Shown here in pieces: positions 7,446 through 18,693 of a stretch of 64,000 nucleotides of DNA. The DNA comes from Conexibacter sp. CPCC 205762 (GTDB lineage: Bacteria > Actinomycetota > Thermoleophilia > Solirubrobacterales > Solirubrobacteraceae). Made by a program: the position numbers and the translations under genes. A model generated the notes under the pieces. The model saw nothing but the letters and a program-made list of their open reading frames with translations. It was not told the DNA's origin and did no database searches. Position 1 is the stretch's first letter. Each line of letters opens with the position of its first letter. Location of the stretch: contig NZ_JAUTDN010000013.1 of NCBI RefSeq assembly GCF_030646155.1, positions 1 to 64,000 of the forward strand. The letters are read 5' to 3'.

Positions 7446-9533
7446 ATGTCTCCACTTGCCGACGACGCCGATGCCGTGGTCTACGAGCGCCTCGCTCGCG
7501 TCGCCGCGCGCACGCTCGGCGCGCCGGTCGCGCTGATCGCGCTACGCGGCGCCGACGGGATCGCCGCGAGCGCGGCCGAGGCGGCGCTGGGCCTGGCGGG
7601 CACGCACGTGCTGGCGGCCGGCAGCGGCCTGCCGGAGACATGGCGCCGCGGCGACCGCTTCGAGGACGCGCTGCCGGGCGCCGCCGCCGCCTCGCTCGAC
7701 GGTCCGCTCGCGGTCGCTGACATGCGCGCGACGCCGCGCCTGCGCGGCGGGGTCGCGGTCGCCGAGTTCGACGCCGTCGCCTGCATCGCCGCCGCCCTGC
7801 GCGGTCGCGACGGCGCCGTCTTCGGCGCGATCTGCGTCTACGACACGCGCCCGCGCGCCTGGAGCGACGAGGAGCGCGCGACGCTGCACGACCTCGCCGC
7901 CGTCGCCGCGCACGAGCGCGAGCGCGCGCTCGACGTGCGCGAGCGCAGAGCGCTGCGCCACGTCGCGACGGCGGTCGCGCAGGGCGCCGATCCCGAGGTC
8001 GTGCACGCGCTCGTCGCGGCCGAGGCCGCGCGCGCCTTCGGCGCCGACGCCGGCGCGGTCGTCCGCTACGAGGACGAGCATCACGCGCGCATCGTCGGCA
8101 GCTGGGGGCGCGAGGGGATCGAGCCGCTGCCGCTCGACGGCCTGCTGGCGCTCGACGCCGGCGGGATCGCGGCGGCGCTGCGCCAGGGGCAGCCGGCGCG
8201 CGCCGACGGCGACGCGCGCCACCGGCCCTTCCGCCACCGCGTCGGCGCGCCGATCGGCGGCGGCCAGCACGTCTGGGGCTTTGTCGCCGCGCTGGCCGAC
8301 ACGCCTTTCGCGCCCGGCGTCGAGAACCGCGTCGCCGACTTCGCCGAGCTGGTCGCGGCGGCGCTCGCGAACGCCGAGGCGCGCGGCGCGCTGGCGGCGC
8401 AGGCGACGACCGATCCGCTGACCGGGCTCGCCAACCAGCGCGCCTTCCAGGAGCGGCTGCGCAGCGAGGCCGAGCGCGCCCGCCGCCACGGTCGCAACCT
8501 CGGCCTGGCGCTGATAGACCTCGACGGCTTCAAGTTCGTCAACGACACCTGGGGCCACCAGGCCGGCGACGACGTGCTCGTGACGATCGCCCGCCGCGCC
8601 GAGTCGACGATCCGCGTCGGCGAGCTGCTGGCGCGGCTCGGCGGCGACGAGCTGGCGCTGCTGCTGCCGGAGACCGACGCCGACGGCACCGCCGCCGCGG
8701 GCGAGCGGATCCGCCAGCTCGTCGCGCACGACCCGATCGGCGTCGTCGGCCACGTCACGATCTCGGTCGGCGTCAGCGACATCGCACTCGGCGGCGACGC
8801 CGACGGGATGTTCCGCAGCGCCGACGACGCGCTCTACTTCGCCAAGTCACAGGGCCGCGACATCGTCGCCCGCTACCAGCCGGAGCTGGTCGAGCAGCTC
8901 GGCCAGGCGCAGCGCGCCGAGCGCGTCGCGCGCAGGCAGGCGCTGCTGGGGATCGGCGCGCTCGCGCGCGCCGTCGACGCGAAGGACCCCGTCAGCGAGC
9001 GCCACTCCGAGCGCGTCGCCGAGCTGGCGGTGCGGCTGGCGCGCGTCTCCGGCTGGCCGCCGCAGCGGCTGGCGCTGCTGCGCGAGGCCGCGCTGCTGCA
9101 CGACGTCGGCAAGATCGGCGTGGCGGAGCAGATCCTCCTCAGAGCGGCGCCGACGGCGGCCGAGCTGGCGCAGCTGCGCGAGCACGCGCGGCTGGGGGCG
9201 GAGATCGCGACCGAGGTGCTGACGCCCGAGCAGGTCGGCTGGATCCGCTCCCACCACGAGCGGCCTGACGGCGGCGGCTACCCCGACGGGCTGACCGGCG
9301 AGGCGATCGCGCCGGGGGCGAGGCTGCTGGCCGTCGCCGACGCCTGGGACGCGATGACCGGCCCGAGCAGCCACCGCGAGCCGCTGGCGCCTGAGGCGGC
9401 GCTGGCGGAGTGTCGCGCGGGGGCGGGGACGCAGTTCGCGGCGGAGGCGGTGGCGGCGCTCGAGCGGGTGCTCGCGACGGGCGAGCTGGCGCCGGCCTGG
9501 GACCAGGCGTCGGCGATCTCGCTGGGAGCCTGA
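7446..9533 (+). CDS. GAF-GGDEF-HD-GYP protein (c-di-GMP turnover)
   Basis: 695-residue cytosolic signalling protein. N-terminal GAF-like sensor regions (about 10-150 and 165-310) are followed by a GGDEF domain ('TDPLTGLANQRAF', active-site motif GGDEL at 399-403) and an HD-GYP phosphodiesterase (His552-Asp553 in 'LLHDVGKIG', and the 'GYP' at 611-613). GGDEL is a tolerated variant, so both cyclase and hydrolase activity are possible. The inhibitory RxxD site is changed to RVGE, suggesting weak product feedback. No membrane segment is seen. It stands alone with 177 bp of upstream sequence. Confidence 0.9.
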   Translation: MSPLADDADAVVYERLARVAARTLGAPVALIALRGADGIAASAAEAALGLAGTHVLAAGSGLPETWRRGDRFEDALPGAAAASLDGPLAVADMRATPRLRGGVAVAEFDAVACIAAALRGRDGAVFGAICVYDTRPRAWSDEERATLHDLAAVAAHERERALDVRERRALRHVATAVAQGADPEVVHALVAAEAARAFGADAGAVVRYEDEHHARIVGSWGREGIEPLPLDGLLALDAGGIAAALRQGQPARADGDARHRPFRHRVGAPIGGGQHVWGFVAALADTPFAPGVENRVADFAELVAAALANAEARGALAAQATTDPLTGLANQRAFQERLRSEAERARRHGRNLGLALIDLDGFKFVNDTWGHQAGDDVLVTIARRAESTIRVGELLARLGGDELALLLPETDADGTAAAGERIRQLVAHDPIGVVGHVTISVGVSDIALGGDADGMFRSADDALYFAKSQGRDIVARYQPELVEQLGQAQRAERVARRQALLGIGALARAVDAKDPVSERHSERVAELAVRLARVSGWPPQRLALLREAALLHDVGKIGVAEQILLRAAPTAAELAQLREHARLGAEIATEVLTPEQVGWIRSHHERPDGGGYPDGLTGEAIAPGARLLAVADAWDAMTGPSSHREPLAPEAALAECRAGAGTQFAAEAVAALERVLATGELAPAWDQASAISLGA

Positions 9534-9779
9534 ACGCTGACGCGCGGGCAGTTCTCCCTAACGGCGTGAAGTTGCAGCAAACACGGTCGATCGCGACCGT
9601 TTGTGGGTGGCATGTAGCAGTTGTGCGGCAAGGGGTGGCAGACAGGTGTTTAGCCTGCTACGTTCTGCGCCGTAAGGCCGGCCGAATGCGCCGGCGTAAG
9701 CAGTGCGACGCACGCGGGTTCGTTGGGGACAACACAACTTCCTCCGCGGAGGCAGCACGAATCGCAGTGGAGGGCATAC

Positions 9780-9983
9780 GTGCCGACCGGAACCGTGAAG
9801 TGGTTCAGCGACGAGAAGGGCTTCGGCTTCATCACTCCCGATGAGGGCAGCAGGGACCTCTTCGTCCATCACACCGGCATCAACTCGGACGGGTACCGCT
9901 CCCTCGCCGAGGGCGCCAAGGTGACCTACGACGAGGAGCAGGGCGACAAGGGCCCCAAGGCCGTCAACGTCTCTGCCATCTGA
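9780..9983 (+). CDS. Cold-shock protein (CspA family)
   Basis: 67-residue single cold-shock domain, an RNA/ssDNA-binding OB fold. Seen: RNP1-like 'KGFGFI' and RNP2-like 'LFVHHT'. A GTG start at 9780 is chosen because GGAGGG sits seven bases upstream and this gives the standard CspA length and start 'PTGTVKWF'; a longer ATG reading from 9723 has no support. The 246 bp between 9534 and 9779 holds an imperfect palindrome (9583-9600) and likely a long 5' leader with hairpins (around 9675-9710), as is common for csp mRNAs. Followed by a clear terminator. Confidence 0.95.
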   Translation: MPTGTVKWFSDEKGFGFITPDEGSRDLFVHHTGINSDGYRSLAEGAKVTYDEEQGDKGPKAVNVSAI

Positions 9984-10009
9984 GTCGCGACTCGCGACGT
10001 CGCACGCGA

Positions 10010-10033
10010 GGCTCCCGGGCTCCGGGGGCCTTT
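10010..10033 (+). terminator. Rho-independent-type hairpin after cold-shock gene
   Basis: Nine-base-pair stem (10010-10018 with 10022-10030, one G-T pair), three-base loop, then TTT and a T-rich stretch. It lies 27 bp past the csp stop codon. Confidence 0.75.
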
Positions 10034-10155
10034 CGTGTTTAAGCAGGTCCGATCGGGAGGGGTCGCGGGTGCCGGCCGCTACCCTGGGACGCTGGTCCAA
10101 GGCGCGATGCGTACAATGGCATAAATCCTGATCGAACTTTGGGGTATCTGGCGCG

Positions 10156-12017
<1,862 letters not shown>

Positions 12018-12021
<4 letters not shown>

Positions 12022-13061
12022 GTGCCACGCTCCACGTCAACGGCAACGGCAACGGCGCCGAACACAGACTGACGAAGGCGGACTTCCAGTCCGACCAGGA
12101 GACGCGCTGGTGCCCCGGCTGCGGCGACTACGCGATCCTCAACGCCGTCCAGACGCTGATGCCCGACCTCGGCGTGCCGACGGAGAAGACCGTCTTCGTC
12201 ACCGGGATCGGCTGCGCCGGCCGCTTCGCGTACTACATGGACACGTACGGGATGCACAGCATCCACGGCCGTGCCACGACGATCGCGACCGGCCTCGCGA
12301 CGACGCGCGAGGACCTCTCGATCTGGGTCGTCTCCGGCGACGGCGACGCGCTGTCGATCGGCGGCAACCACCTGATCCACGCGCTGCGCCGCAACGTGCC
12401 GGTCAAGATCCTGCTGTTCAACAACCAGATCTACGGCCTCACGAAGGGCCAGGCGTCGCCGACCTCCGAGCGCGGCAAGATCACCAAGTCGACCCCGTTC
12501 GGCTCGCAGGACCGGCCCTTCAACCCGATCGCGCTGGCGCTCGGCGCCGAGGCGTCGTTCGTGGCCCGCACGCTCGACCGCGACAGAAAGCACATGACCG
12601 AGGTGCTGCGGCAGGCGGCCGAGCACAAGGGTGCATCACTGGTCGAGATCTACCAGAACTGCCCGATCTTCAACGACGGCGCCTTCTTCAACCTGACCGA
12701 GAAGGACACGAAGGTCGCGGCGCAGATCCGCCTCGAGCACGGCCAGCCGATCACGTTCGGTCCGGAGGAGGCGCTGCGCGGCGTCGCGCGCGCCGACGAC
12801 GGCGGGCTGGAGATCGTCGCGGCGGCCGGCAACGAGCAGCGGCTGATCGTCCACGACCAGCATCGCGAGGACCCGTCGCTGGCGTTCGCGCTCGCGCGCC
12901 TCGCCGACGGCCCGACCGAGCCGACCCCGATCGGCATCTTCCGCCAGGTGCAGCGCCCCGTCCACGGTGCGGCGGCGAGCGAGAACCCCGGCCGCGCCGT
13001 CGGCGACGTCGGCGCGCTCGACCAGCTGCTGCACGCGGGCGACACCTGGACGATCGCCTGA
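12018..13061 (+). CDS. korB: 2-oxoacid:ferredoxin oxidoreductase, beta subunit
   Basis: 347-residue thiamine-diphosphate and iron-sulfur subunit, partner of the upstream alpha subunit. Seen: cluster cysteines Cys32 and Cys35 ('WCPGCGDY'), Cys66 ('GIGCAGR') and a Cys near 212 ('YQNCPIF'); the TPP signature 'GDGDALSIGGNH' with 'NNQIYGLTKGQ'. The ATG overlaps the korA stop by four bases (ATGA) and is preceded by GGAGG. 2-Oxoglutarate is the most likely substrate by analogy with actinobacterial KorAB, but pyruvate or other oxoacids cannot be excluded. Ends at a strong palindromic terminator. Confidence 0.92.
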
Positions 13062-13066
13062 TCCCC

Positions 13067-13092
13067 GTCCCGCGCGGCCGGCCGCGCGGGAC
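13067..13092. terminator. Perfect 26-bp palindrome after korAB
   Basis: Positions 13067-13079 are the exact reverse complement of 13080-13092, with no loop bases of their own. It lies five bases after the korB stop and 12 bases before the response regulator start. There is no T run, so it may act as a terminator, an RNA-processing hairpin or a protein site. The TAGGAT box of the next gene begins right after it. Confidence 0.6.
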
Positions 13093-13104
13093 TAGGATTC
13101 GATC

Positions 13105-13779
13105 ATGCGCATCCTGGTGATCGAGGACGAGACCGCGATCGCCGACTTCGTCCAGCGCGGCCTGCAGGCCGAGGGCTACGCCGTCACGGTCGCCGGCGAC
13201 GGCATCGAGGGCGAGCAGCGGGCGCTGCACGACGACGTCGACCTGGTCGTGCTCGACGTGATGCTGCCGGGCCGTGACGGGCTCGCGGTGCTCGGCTCGA
13301 TCCGGCGCGTCAAGCCGGAGCTGCCGGTCGTGATGCTGAGCGCGCGCGCGACCGTCGACGACCGCGTCGCCGGCCTCGACGGCGGCGCGACCGACTACGT
13401 CACCAAGCCGTTCTCGTTCGACGAGCTGGCGGCGCGCGTGCGGGCCCACCTGCGGCGGCCGCGCCAGCGCGACGCGACGACCCTGTCGGCGGCCGGGATC
13501 GAGCTCGACCTGCTCGGCCGCACCGTCCGCCGCGACGGCGTCGAGCTGCGGCTGTCGGCGCGCGAGTTCGACCTGCTCGCCTACTTCCTGCGCCACCCCG
13601 ACCAGGCGCTGTCGCGGCAGCAGATCCTCAGCGCCGTCTGGGGCTACGACTTCGACCCCGGCACGAACGTCGTCGAGGTCTACATCCGCTACCTGCGACG
13701 GAAGCTGGAGCTGCCGGGCAGGCCGGCGCCGATCGACACGCTCCGCTCCGTCGGATACCGGTTGACGACACGGCCATGA
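13105..13779 (+). CDS. OmpR/PhoB-family response regulator
   Basis: 224-residue DNA-binding regulator: receiver domain (1-115) with phosphoacceptor Asp51 in 'VVLDVMLPGRDG', the conserved 'KPFSFDEL' Lys, and a winged-helix effector (about 125-222) with 'LSAREFDLLAYFL' and 'VEVYIRYLRRKL'. Partner of the overlapping kinase gene. ATG lies six bases past TAGGAT, suggesting leaderless translation. The regulon is unknown. Confidence 0.93.
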   Translation: MRILVIEDETAIADFVQRGLQAEGYAVTVAGDGIEGEQRALHDDVDLVVLDVMLPGRDGLAVLGSIRRVKPELPVVMLSARATVDDRVAGLDGGATDYVTKPFSFDELAARVRAHLRRPRQRDATTLSAAGIELDLLGRTVRRDGVELRLSAREFDLLAYFLRHPDQALSRQQILSAVWGYDFDPGTNVVEVYIRYLRRKLELPGRPAPIDTLRSVGYRLTTRP

Positions 13780-15299
13780 GCGTGCGGGGGAGCAGCGACA
13801 GAGGCTCCCACAGGCGGTGGCGCTGGGTCCGCGGCCTGCGCGCGCGGCTGGCGCTGGCGATCTCGCTGATCCTGTTCGTCTCGCTCGGGACCGCCTTCAT
13901 CGCGACCTATCGCGGCACCGGGACGCAGGTCCGCAACCAGATCGACCAGGACCTCAAGACCGACGCGAGAGCGGTCGACGACCGGCTCGGCTACGACACG
14001 AGACCGAGAGCGCTCGTCACCGCCGCCGAGATCTACATCCAGGACCGCCGCTCCTACGGCGCCACCGCGCGCCTCTACCTGATCCGCGTCAGAGGCGGCA
14101 CGATCGTCTCCAACCTGCCGGAGCTGAGCCCGGAGGAGGAGGGCGACCAGCGCGTCGGCCGTGACGTGCTCGGCCCGCGCAGGGAGAGCGGCGAGGCGCG
14201 CGCGCTGCGCACCGCCGACCTCGGCCTCTCGACCGTGCGCGTCAACGACGAGCCGCTGCGGCTCTACTTCGTCTCCGTCATCCGCGGCGGCAGAAAGGTC
14301 GCCGAGGTCGGCGTCGGCGAGTCGGCGGCGTCGGTCGGACGGGCGCAGAGCGGCGTCGCGCGGACCTTCCTCGTCGCCGGCTCGCTGACGCTGCTGGTCG
14401 CGATCGGGCTCGGCTTCGCGTTCGCGACGCGGCTGTCGAAGCCGCTGCGCAGAATGGCGACGACCGCCGCCGAGGTGACCGCCGGCGACCTCTCGCAGCG
14501 GATCGGCTCGAGAGGCCCGCGTGACGAGGTGCGCGTCCTCTCCGACGCCTTCGACTCGATGCTCGACCGGCTCGAGGACGCCTTCGCGCGCCAGCGCGGC
14601 TTCGTCGCCGACGCCTCGCACGAGCTGCGCACGCCGCTGACGGTGATCCGCGGCCAGCTGGAGGTGCTGGCGCGGCAGAGAGACGTCAGACAGGAGGACG
14701 TCCGCCACGTCGACGAGGTCGTCCGCACCGAGGTGCTGCGGATGGAGCGGCTGGTCGAGGACCTGCTGCTGCTGGCGCGCGCCGACGAGGGCGAGCTGGT
14801 GCGGCCGGGCACGGTCGACCTGGCGCCGTTCGTCGAGGAGCTGTTCGACTCGCTGACGCTGACCGCCGACCGCCGCTTCGAGCTCGGCGAGCTGCCGCAG
14901 GGGAGGCTGATCGCCGACGAGGACCGGATCGCCCAGGTCGTCCGCAACCTCGCCCGCAACGCCGTCGAGCACACCGGCCCGCAGGGGCTGGTGCGGCTGA
15001 CGGTGACGCCGCTGGGCCGCAGCCGGATCGAGTTCGCGCTGGAGGACGACGGCCCCGGCATCCCGCCCGAGCAGCGCGACCGCGTCTTCGACCGCTTCCA
15101 CCGCACCGACACCGCCCGCGCCCGCCGCACCGGCGGCGCCGGCCTCGGCCTGGCGATCGCGCGCGCGATCGTCGAGGCCCACGGCGGCCGCATCTACGCC
15201 TCCAGCTCGCCCGAGGGCGGCGCCCGCGTGGCGTTCGTCCTGCCCGGCTTCCGCGCCGCCGGCCGCCGCGCCGGCCGCGAGCAGCCGGCGCGCTCCTGA
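13776..15299 (+). CDS. Sensor histidine kinase, HAMP-HisKA-HATPase
   Basis: 507-residue membrane kinase. A first transmembrane helix lies near 25-45, an extracytoplasmic sensor region follows (to about 195), then a second helix near 200-222 and a HAMP domain. Phosphoacceptor His282 is in 'DASHELRTPL'; the ATPase has N ('NLARNAVEH'), G1 ('DDGPGIP') and G2 ('GGAGLGLAI') boxes. Start overlaps the regulator stop (ATGA), so the pair is co-translated. The stimulus is not indicated; the next genes downstream encode exported proteins but sit behind a terminator. Confidence 0.93.
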   Translation: MSVRGSSDRGSHRRWRWVRGLRARLALAISLILFVSLGTAFIATYRGTGTQVRNQIDQDLKTDARAVDDRLGYDTRPRALVTAAEIYIQDRRSYGATARLYLIRVRGGTIVSNLPELSPEEEGDQRVGRDVLGPRRESGEARALRTADLGLSTVRVNDEPLRLYFVSVIRGGRKVAEVGVGESAASVGRAQSGVARTFLVAGSLTLLVAIGLGFAFATRLSKPLRRMATTAAEVTAGDLSQRIGSRGPRDEVRVLSDAFDSMLDRLEDAFARQRGFVADASHELRTPLTVIRGQLEVLARQRDVRQEDVRHVDEVVRTEVLRMERLVEDLLLLARADEGELVRPGTVDLAPFVEELFDSLTLTADRRFELGELPQGRLIADEDRIAQVVRNLARNAVEHTGPQGLVRLTVTPLGRSRIEFALEDDGPGIPPEQRDRVFDRFHRTDTARARRTGGAGLGLAIARAIVEAHGGRIYASSSPEGGARVAFVLPGFRAAGRRAGREQPARS

Positions 15300-15344
15300 G
15301 CTCGTTCGCGGCGCCGAACCGACTGGCGCGTCAGCGTTCTTACA

Positions 15345-15377
15345 TCCGATCGGAGGGGGTCCGATCGGAGGGTTTTT
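15345..15377 (+). terminator. Terminator made of two copies of a self-palindromic decamer
   Basis: TCCGATCGGA occurs at 15345-15354 and 15360-15369. Because the unit is itself a palindrome, the two copies pair into a ten-base stem with a five-G loop, followed by GGG and TTTTT (15373-15377). A textbook intrinsic terminator for the two-component operon. Confidence 0.85.
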
Positions 15378-15786
15378 GGGCTGGGTGCCGGCGGTCCCGT
15401 AACCGGGGCGACTGATTGAGAGACACGGGTTCACGACCGGATTCCTCGTTACCGCCTTGATTTTCGGCGAAGAAACGCGTCGTGCGCGTACGGTCGCGGT
15501 TCGATTGTGACTTGAACGAACGCCGTTCGGGTCAAGATTTGAACTACCGCGAGCTGGCTCAACGAGTTGCAGGCTTATGGAGCGTCATGGTACGGTCGTT
15601 GTGTCAGGGGACGCACGCAAGCGGCGCAACGTCGAATTGCGTTGCAGATGAGTTTGGATGGGCTGTCCGGACGTGCTCTCGATCTCCGATCGGGGCGCGC
15701 AGTCCTCCGCTTGCCGTCGTTGAGTGCGTCGCCAGGCAGCAGGCACCGCGGTGGTCGCAGTACACGTCCAACAGAGGAGACAATCC
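15378..15786 (+). other. Lower-GC intergenic region, no gene seen
   Basis: About 410 bp without a convincing reading frame. The base composition is clearly less GC-rich than in the genes around it. It contains a near-perfect inverted repeat at 15511-15536 (CTTGA arms around an ACGAAC/GTTCG core), which could be an operator or the hairpin of a small RNA. The last part must hold the promoter and leader of the exported protein that starts at 15787; the ribosome site AGAGGAGA is at the end. Confidence 0.5.
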
Positions 15787-16293
15787 ATGAAGTTCATCAA
15801 GCGCGGCGCCGCATTGGTCGCCGCCGCGGCCGTCTCGGCCGTCGTCTTCGCCGCGCCCGCGGCGGCGACGATCACCCCGAATCCCTACAGCACAAGAGCG
15901 GGAACGGGCACCTTCACCACCATATCGTCGCTCGGCAACGGCTCCTGCAACCTCAGCGGGATCAACGCCTCGGCGACCGGCGCCAGCGGTTCTGTGACCG
16001 CGTTCACCGCCAGCGGTTGTAGAGGCACGATCACCGCCGCGAGAAAGAGCAGCGACATAACGATAAGCTCAAGCCTAACGACCGGGGTCGCGACGGCTGC
16101 GGTCTCGCTCCTAGTCACGAACATCCTCGGCGGCACCTGCCTATACGCCGGCACGATGACCGGCAGACTAACGAGAACGTCGACGATCACGCTGACGGGC
16201 ACCATCCCGCTGACCTTGACGCTAGGCGGTATCTGCACGGCGAGTGCCGACTCCAGCCTCAGCGTCACCCTCCCGGGCGCGACGTTCGGCTGA
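15787..16293 (+). CDS. Small exported protein of unknown function (168 aa)
   Basis: N-terminal signal peptide (basic 'MKFIKRG', Ala-rich core, cleavage near 'APAAA'). The mature part (about 140 residues) is rich in Thr, Ser, Gly and Ala with regularly alternating hydrophobic residues and four Cys that could form two disulfides, as expected for a secreted beta-sheet protein. I do not recognise the family. Start is set by AGAGGAGA a few bases upstream. Single gene between terminators. Codon use includes several non-GC-ending codons and AGA, less biased than its neighbours. Confidence 0.75.
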   Translation: MKFIKRGAALVAAAAVSAVVFAAPAAATITPNPYSTRAGTGTFTTISSLGNGSCNLSGINASATGASGSVTAFTASGCRGTITAARKSSDITISSSLTTGVATAAVSLLVTNILGGTCLYAGTMTGRLTRTSTITLTGTIPLTLTLGGICTASADSSLSVTLPGATFG

Positions 16294-16342
16294 ATCGAAC
16301 ATTCGGTAGCGTTGAATTCGTAACGCGTTAGATGTGTCAAGT

Positions 16343-16370
16343 GGGGGCCGCGCCGTGAGGTGCGGCCCCC
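16343..16370 (+). terminator. Strong hairpin terminator
   Basis: Nine-base-pair all-GC stem (16343-16351 with 16362-16370) and a ten-base loop, followed by GTTCGTC. It lies 50 bp after the stop of the small exported protein. T run is weak. Confidence 0.7.
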
Positions 16371-16533
16371 GTTCGTCATGGAGTGGAGTCACCGTCGGTG
16401 TCGCGTGCTAGAGAAACGTTCGCATTTGTCTTCGTCGAGGGGCTCTATTACTCTCGAACGAAGCAGTTCGCAAATGACGGCTGGGTCGCGGCGGTCGTGC
16501 GGCGGCGCCCAGGGCTGGGAGGAGAGGACGAGA

Positions 16534-18693
16534 ATGAGGACACGAACGGGCCGCCGGCACTTTGCCGCGGCTGTCGTCGGTGCGGGCTTCTGCGCGCTTG
16601 CGGCGGGATCGGCGGCGCAGGCGGCCGATCGCGCATACGAGCTGGTGACGCCGCCCGGCAGCTCGGGCAAGGTGCTGCCCGGAAGCGGCATGGCGACTCC
16701 GAGCGGCGACGTCGTCTGCTTCGACGCCGAGAACGCGCTCGCGGACGCGCCGGTCAACGGCGAGATCGCGCCGGACGGCTTCTGCTCGCGGCGGACGCCG
16801 ACAGGCTGGGAGACCCAGTGGGTCACGGGCCCGGCGGTCGCCGAGCCCAGAGGCGGCTACGGCGCGGCGGTCTTCTTCGTCTCTCCAGACGGCAGCCGCG
16901 CGGCGTTCGGAACCGACAAGGGGATCTCCCCCGATTGGGGCGGCGATCCGCCCGGCCAGGTCGCGCCCGGCACGCAGAGCGCCTACCTGTGGGAGGGCGG
17001 TGGCGCCCCGCGGTGGCTCGCCCCCACGCCTGACCCGATCAAGGACCCGAACGTCGATCGCAACCCGATCGCGGCCTCCGACGACGTCAGATACGGCCTC
17101 TTCCAGAGCGGCCTGAGACTCGTGCCGCAGGACACGAACTCCGACGTCGACGTCTACGAGTGGACGCCGAACGGCATCCGGCTCGTGTCGAGGGACGCCA
17201 ACGGAGCGGCGGCCGGAGGCGAGGTGCCACGCGGCTCCAGCTTGGGGCAGGCAGGCGTGATCTCTCGTGACGGCTCGCGCGTCTTCTTCCAGCACGTCGG
17301 TCCGCTGCTCGGCTCCGAGCCGCTCGCCCAGAACGTCTTCATGCTGGACGGCGACGAGCTCCGCGACGTCTCGCCGCGGCGCGGCGGCGACGTGCCGGGC
17401 GACGTCATCTTCGTCGGCGCCACCGGCGACGGCGAGACCGTCTTCCTGCAGACGAGCGAGAGACTGACGCCGGAGGCGAAGGAGGCCGGCAACGCCGTCT
17501 ACCGCTACGACGTCGCGAGCGACAGACTGACGCTCGCCGCGACCGATCCGATGGGCGCGAACTTCCTCGGCTTCTCGGCTGACGGGTCGACGCTCGTCAC
17601 CTACACCGACGCCTGGGACCTGCAGGTCGTGCGCGACGCCCAGACGTTCACGCTCGGGGCGCTCGACGCGCTCGACATCTTCGACTACTACACCGTCGGC
17701 AGCCCCGCGGTCGACTCGCGCGGGCTGAGAATCGCCCCGGACGGCAGCTCGATCGCGTTCAGCTCGCTCGGCTCGTTCGACGGCGAGGCTGCGACCGGCT
17801 ACAGACAGGTCTACCGCTGGACACCCGCCGCAGGAGTGCAGCGGATCTCGGCGACGCCGGGCGGAGCACCCGCCGCCGGCGACGCGAACATCGGCAACTG
17901 GTCGGTCGCGTCGGGCGTCAACCCGCGCAACGTCGGGCTCGCCAACACGCTGCGCAAGAACCCGCAGCTCGGCCGCGTGATCGCTGACGACGGCAGCGTC
18001 TTCTTCGAATCGGCCGAGCAGCTCGTCCCCGCCGACGTCAACGCCTACGTCGACGTCTACGAGTGGCGCGACGGCGTCGTGCGGCTGATCTCGCCCGGCA
18101 CCCAGCGCGCGAACGCGCTCTACATGGACAACTCGGACGACGGCAGCACGGTCTTCTTCGTCACGAGCGCGCGGCTGATCCCGGAGCTCGACCGCAACGA
18201 CGTGGCCGATCTCTACGCCGCCCGCGTCGGCGGCGGCTTCCCGCTGCCGGCGACCCCGCCCGCGTGCGAGGGGGATCGCTGCCAGGGCCCGCTCGCGACG
18301 CCGTCTGCGCCGCAGACGCCCGGGACGAGCGTCTTCGAAGGGCCCGGCGACGAGCTCGACCCGGCCCCGAAGGTCGCGCGGCTCACGGTCACCGGCTTCA
18401 CCGCCAAGCAGCGCAGAGCGTTCGCCCGCAGCGGCCGGATCGTGCTGCGCGTGCGCGCGAACGAGCGCGGTGTCGTCACCGCGACCGGCAGAGCGAGAAT
18501 CGGGCGGCGCACGGTCCGCGTCGCGCGCTCGGTCGCGGCCGTCAGAAGCGGCGGGACCGCGCGGCTCTCGCTGAGCCTCTCCCGCCAGGCGCGTGCCGTG
18601 CTGAGATCGAGAAGGAGACTGCGCGTGACGATCACCGTGGCGTACTCGGAGTCGGCGACGACCGTCCGCCGGGAGGTGACGCTGCGTGGCTGA
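16534..18693 (+). CDS. Exported beta-propeller (TolB/PD40-like) protein with C-terminal Ig-like domain
   Basis: 719 residues. Signal peptide at about 1-32 ('AALAAGSAAQAADR'-type cleavage). The middle (about 35-590) is made of repeated blades with 'SPDGSRAAF', 'SRDGSRVFFQ', 'SADGSTLV' and 'DDGSTVFFVTSARL', typical of PD40/TolB propellers. A C-terminal beta-sandwich (about 615-719) with alternating Val/Arg resembles domains that end other exported proteins here. The ATG is preceded by GGAGAGG; an upstream in-frame ATG would disrupt the signal peptide. Likely surface or secreted; overlaps the next gene by eight bases. Function unknown. Confidence 0.8.
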   Translation: MRTRTGRRHFAAAVVGAGFCALAAGSAAQAADRAYELVTPPGSSGKVLPGSGMATPSGDVVCFDAENALADAPVNGEIAPDGFCSRRTPTGWETQWVTGPAVAEPRGGYGAAVFFVSPDGSRAAFGTDKGISPDWGGDPPGQVAPGTQSAYLWEGGGAPRWLAPTPDPIKDPNVDRNPIAASDDVRYGLFQSGLRLVPQDTNSDVDVYEWTPNGIRLVSRDANGAAAGGEVPRGSSLGQAGVISRDGSRVFFQHVGPLLGSEPLAQNVFMLDGDELRDVSPRRGGDVPGDVIFVGATGDGETVFLQTSERLTPEAKEAGNAVYRYDVASDRLTLAATDPMGANFLGFSADGSTLVTYTDAWDLQVVRDAQTFTLGALDALDIFDYYTVGSPAVDSRGLRIAPDGSSIAFSSLGSFDGEAATGYRQVYRWTPAAGVQRISATPGGAPAAGDANIGNWSVASGVNPRNVGLANTLRKNPQLGRVIADDGSVFFESAEQLVPADVNAYVDVYEWRDGVVRLISPGTQRANALYMDNSDDGSTVFFVTSARLIPELDRNDVADLYAARVGGGFPLPATPPACEGDRCQGPLATPSAPQTPGTSVFEGPGDELDPAPKVARLTVTGFTAKQRRAFARSGRIVLRVRANERGVVTATGRARIGRRTVRVARSVAAVRSGGTARLSLSLSRQARAVLRSRRRLRVTITVAYSESATTVRREVTLRG

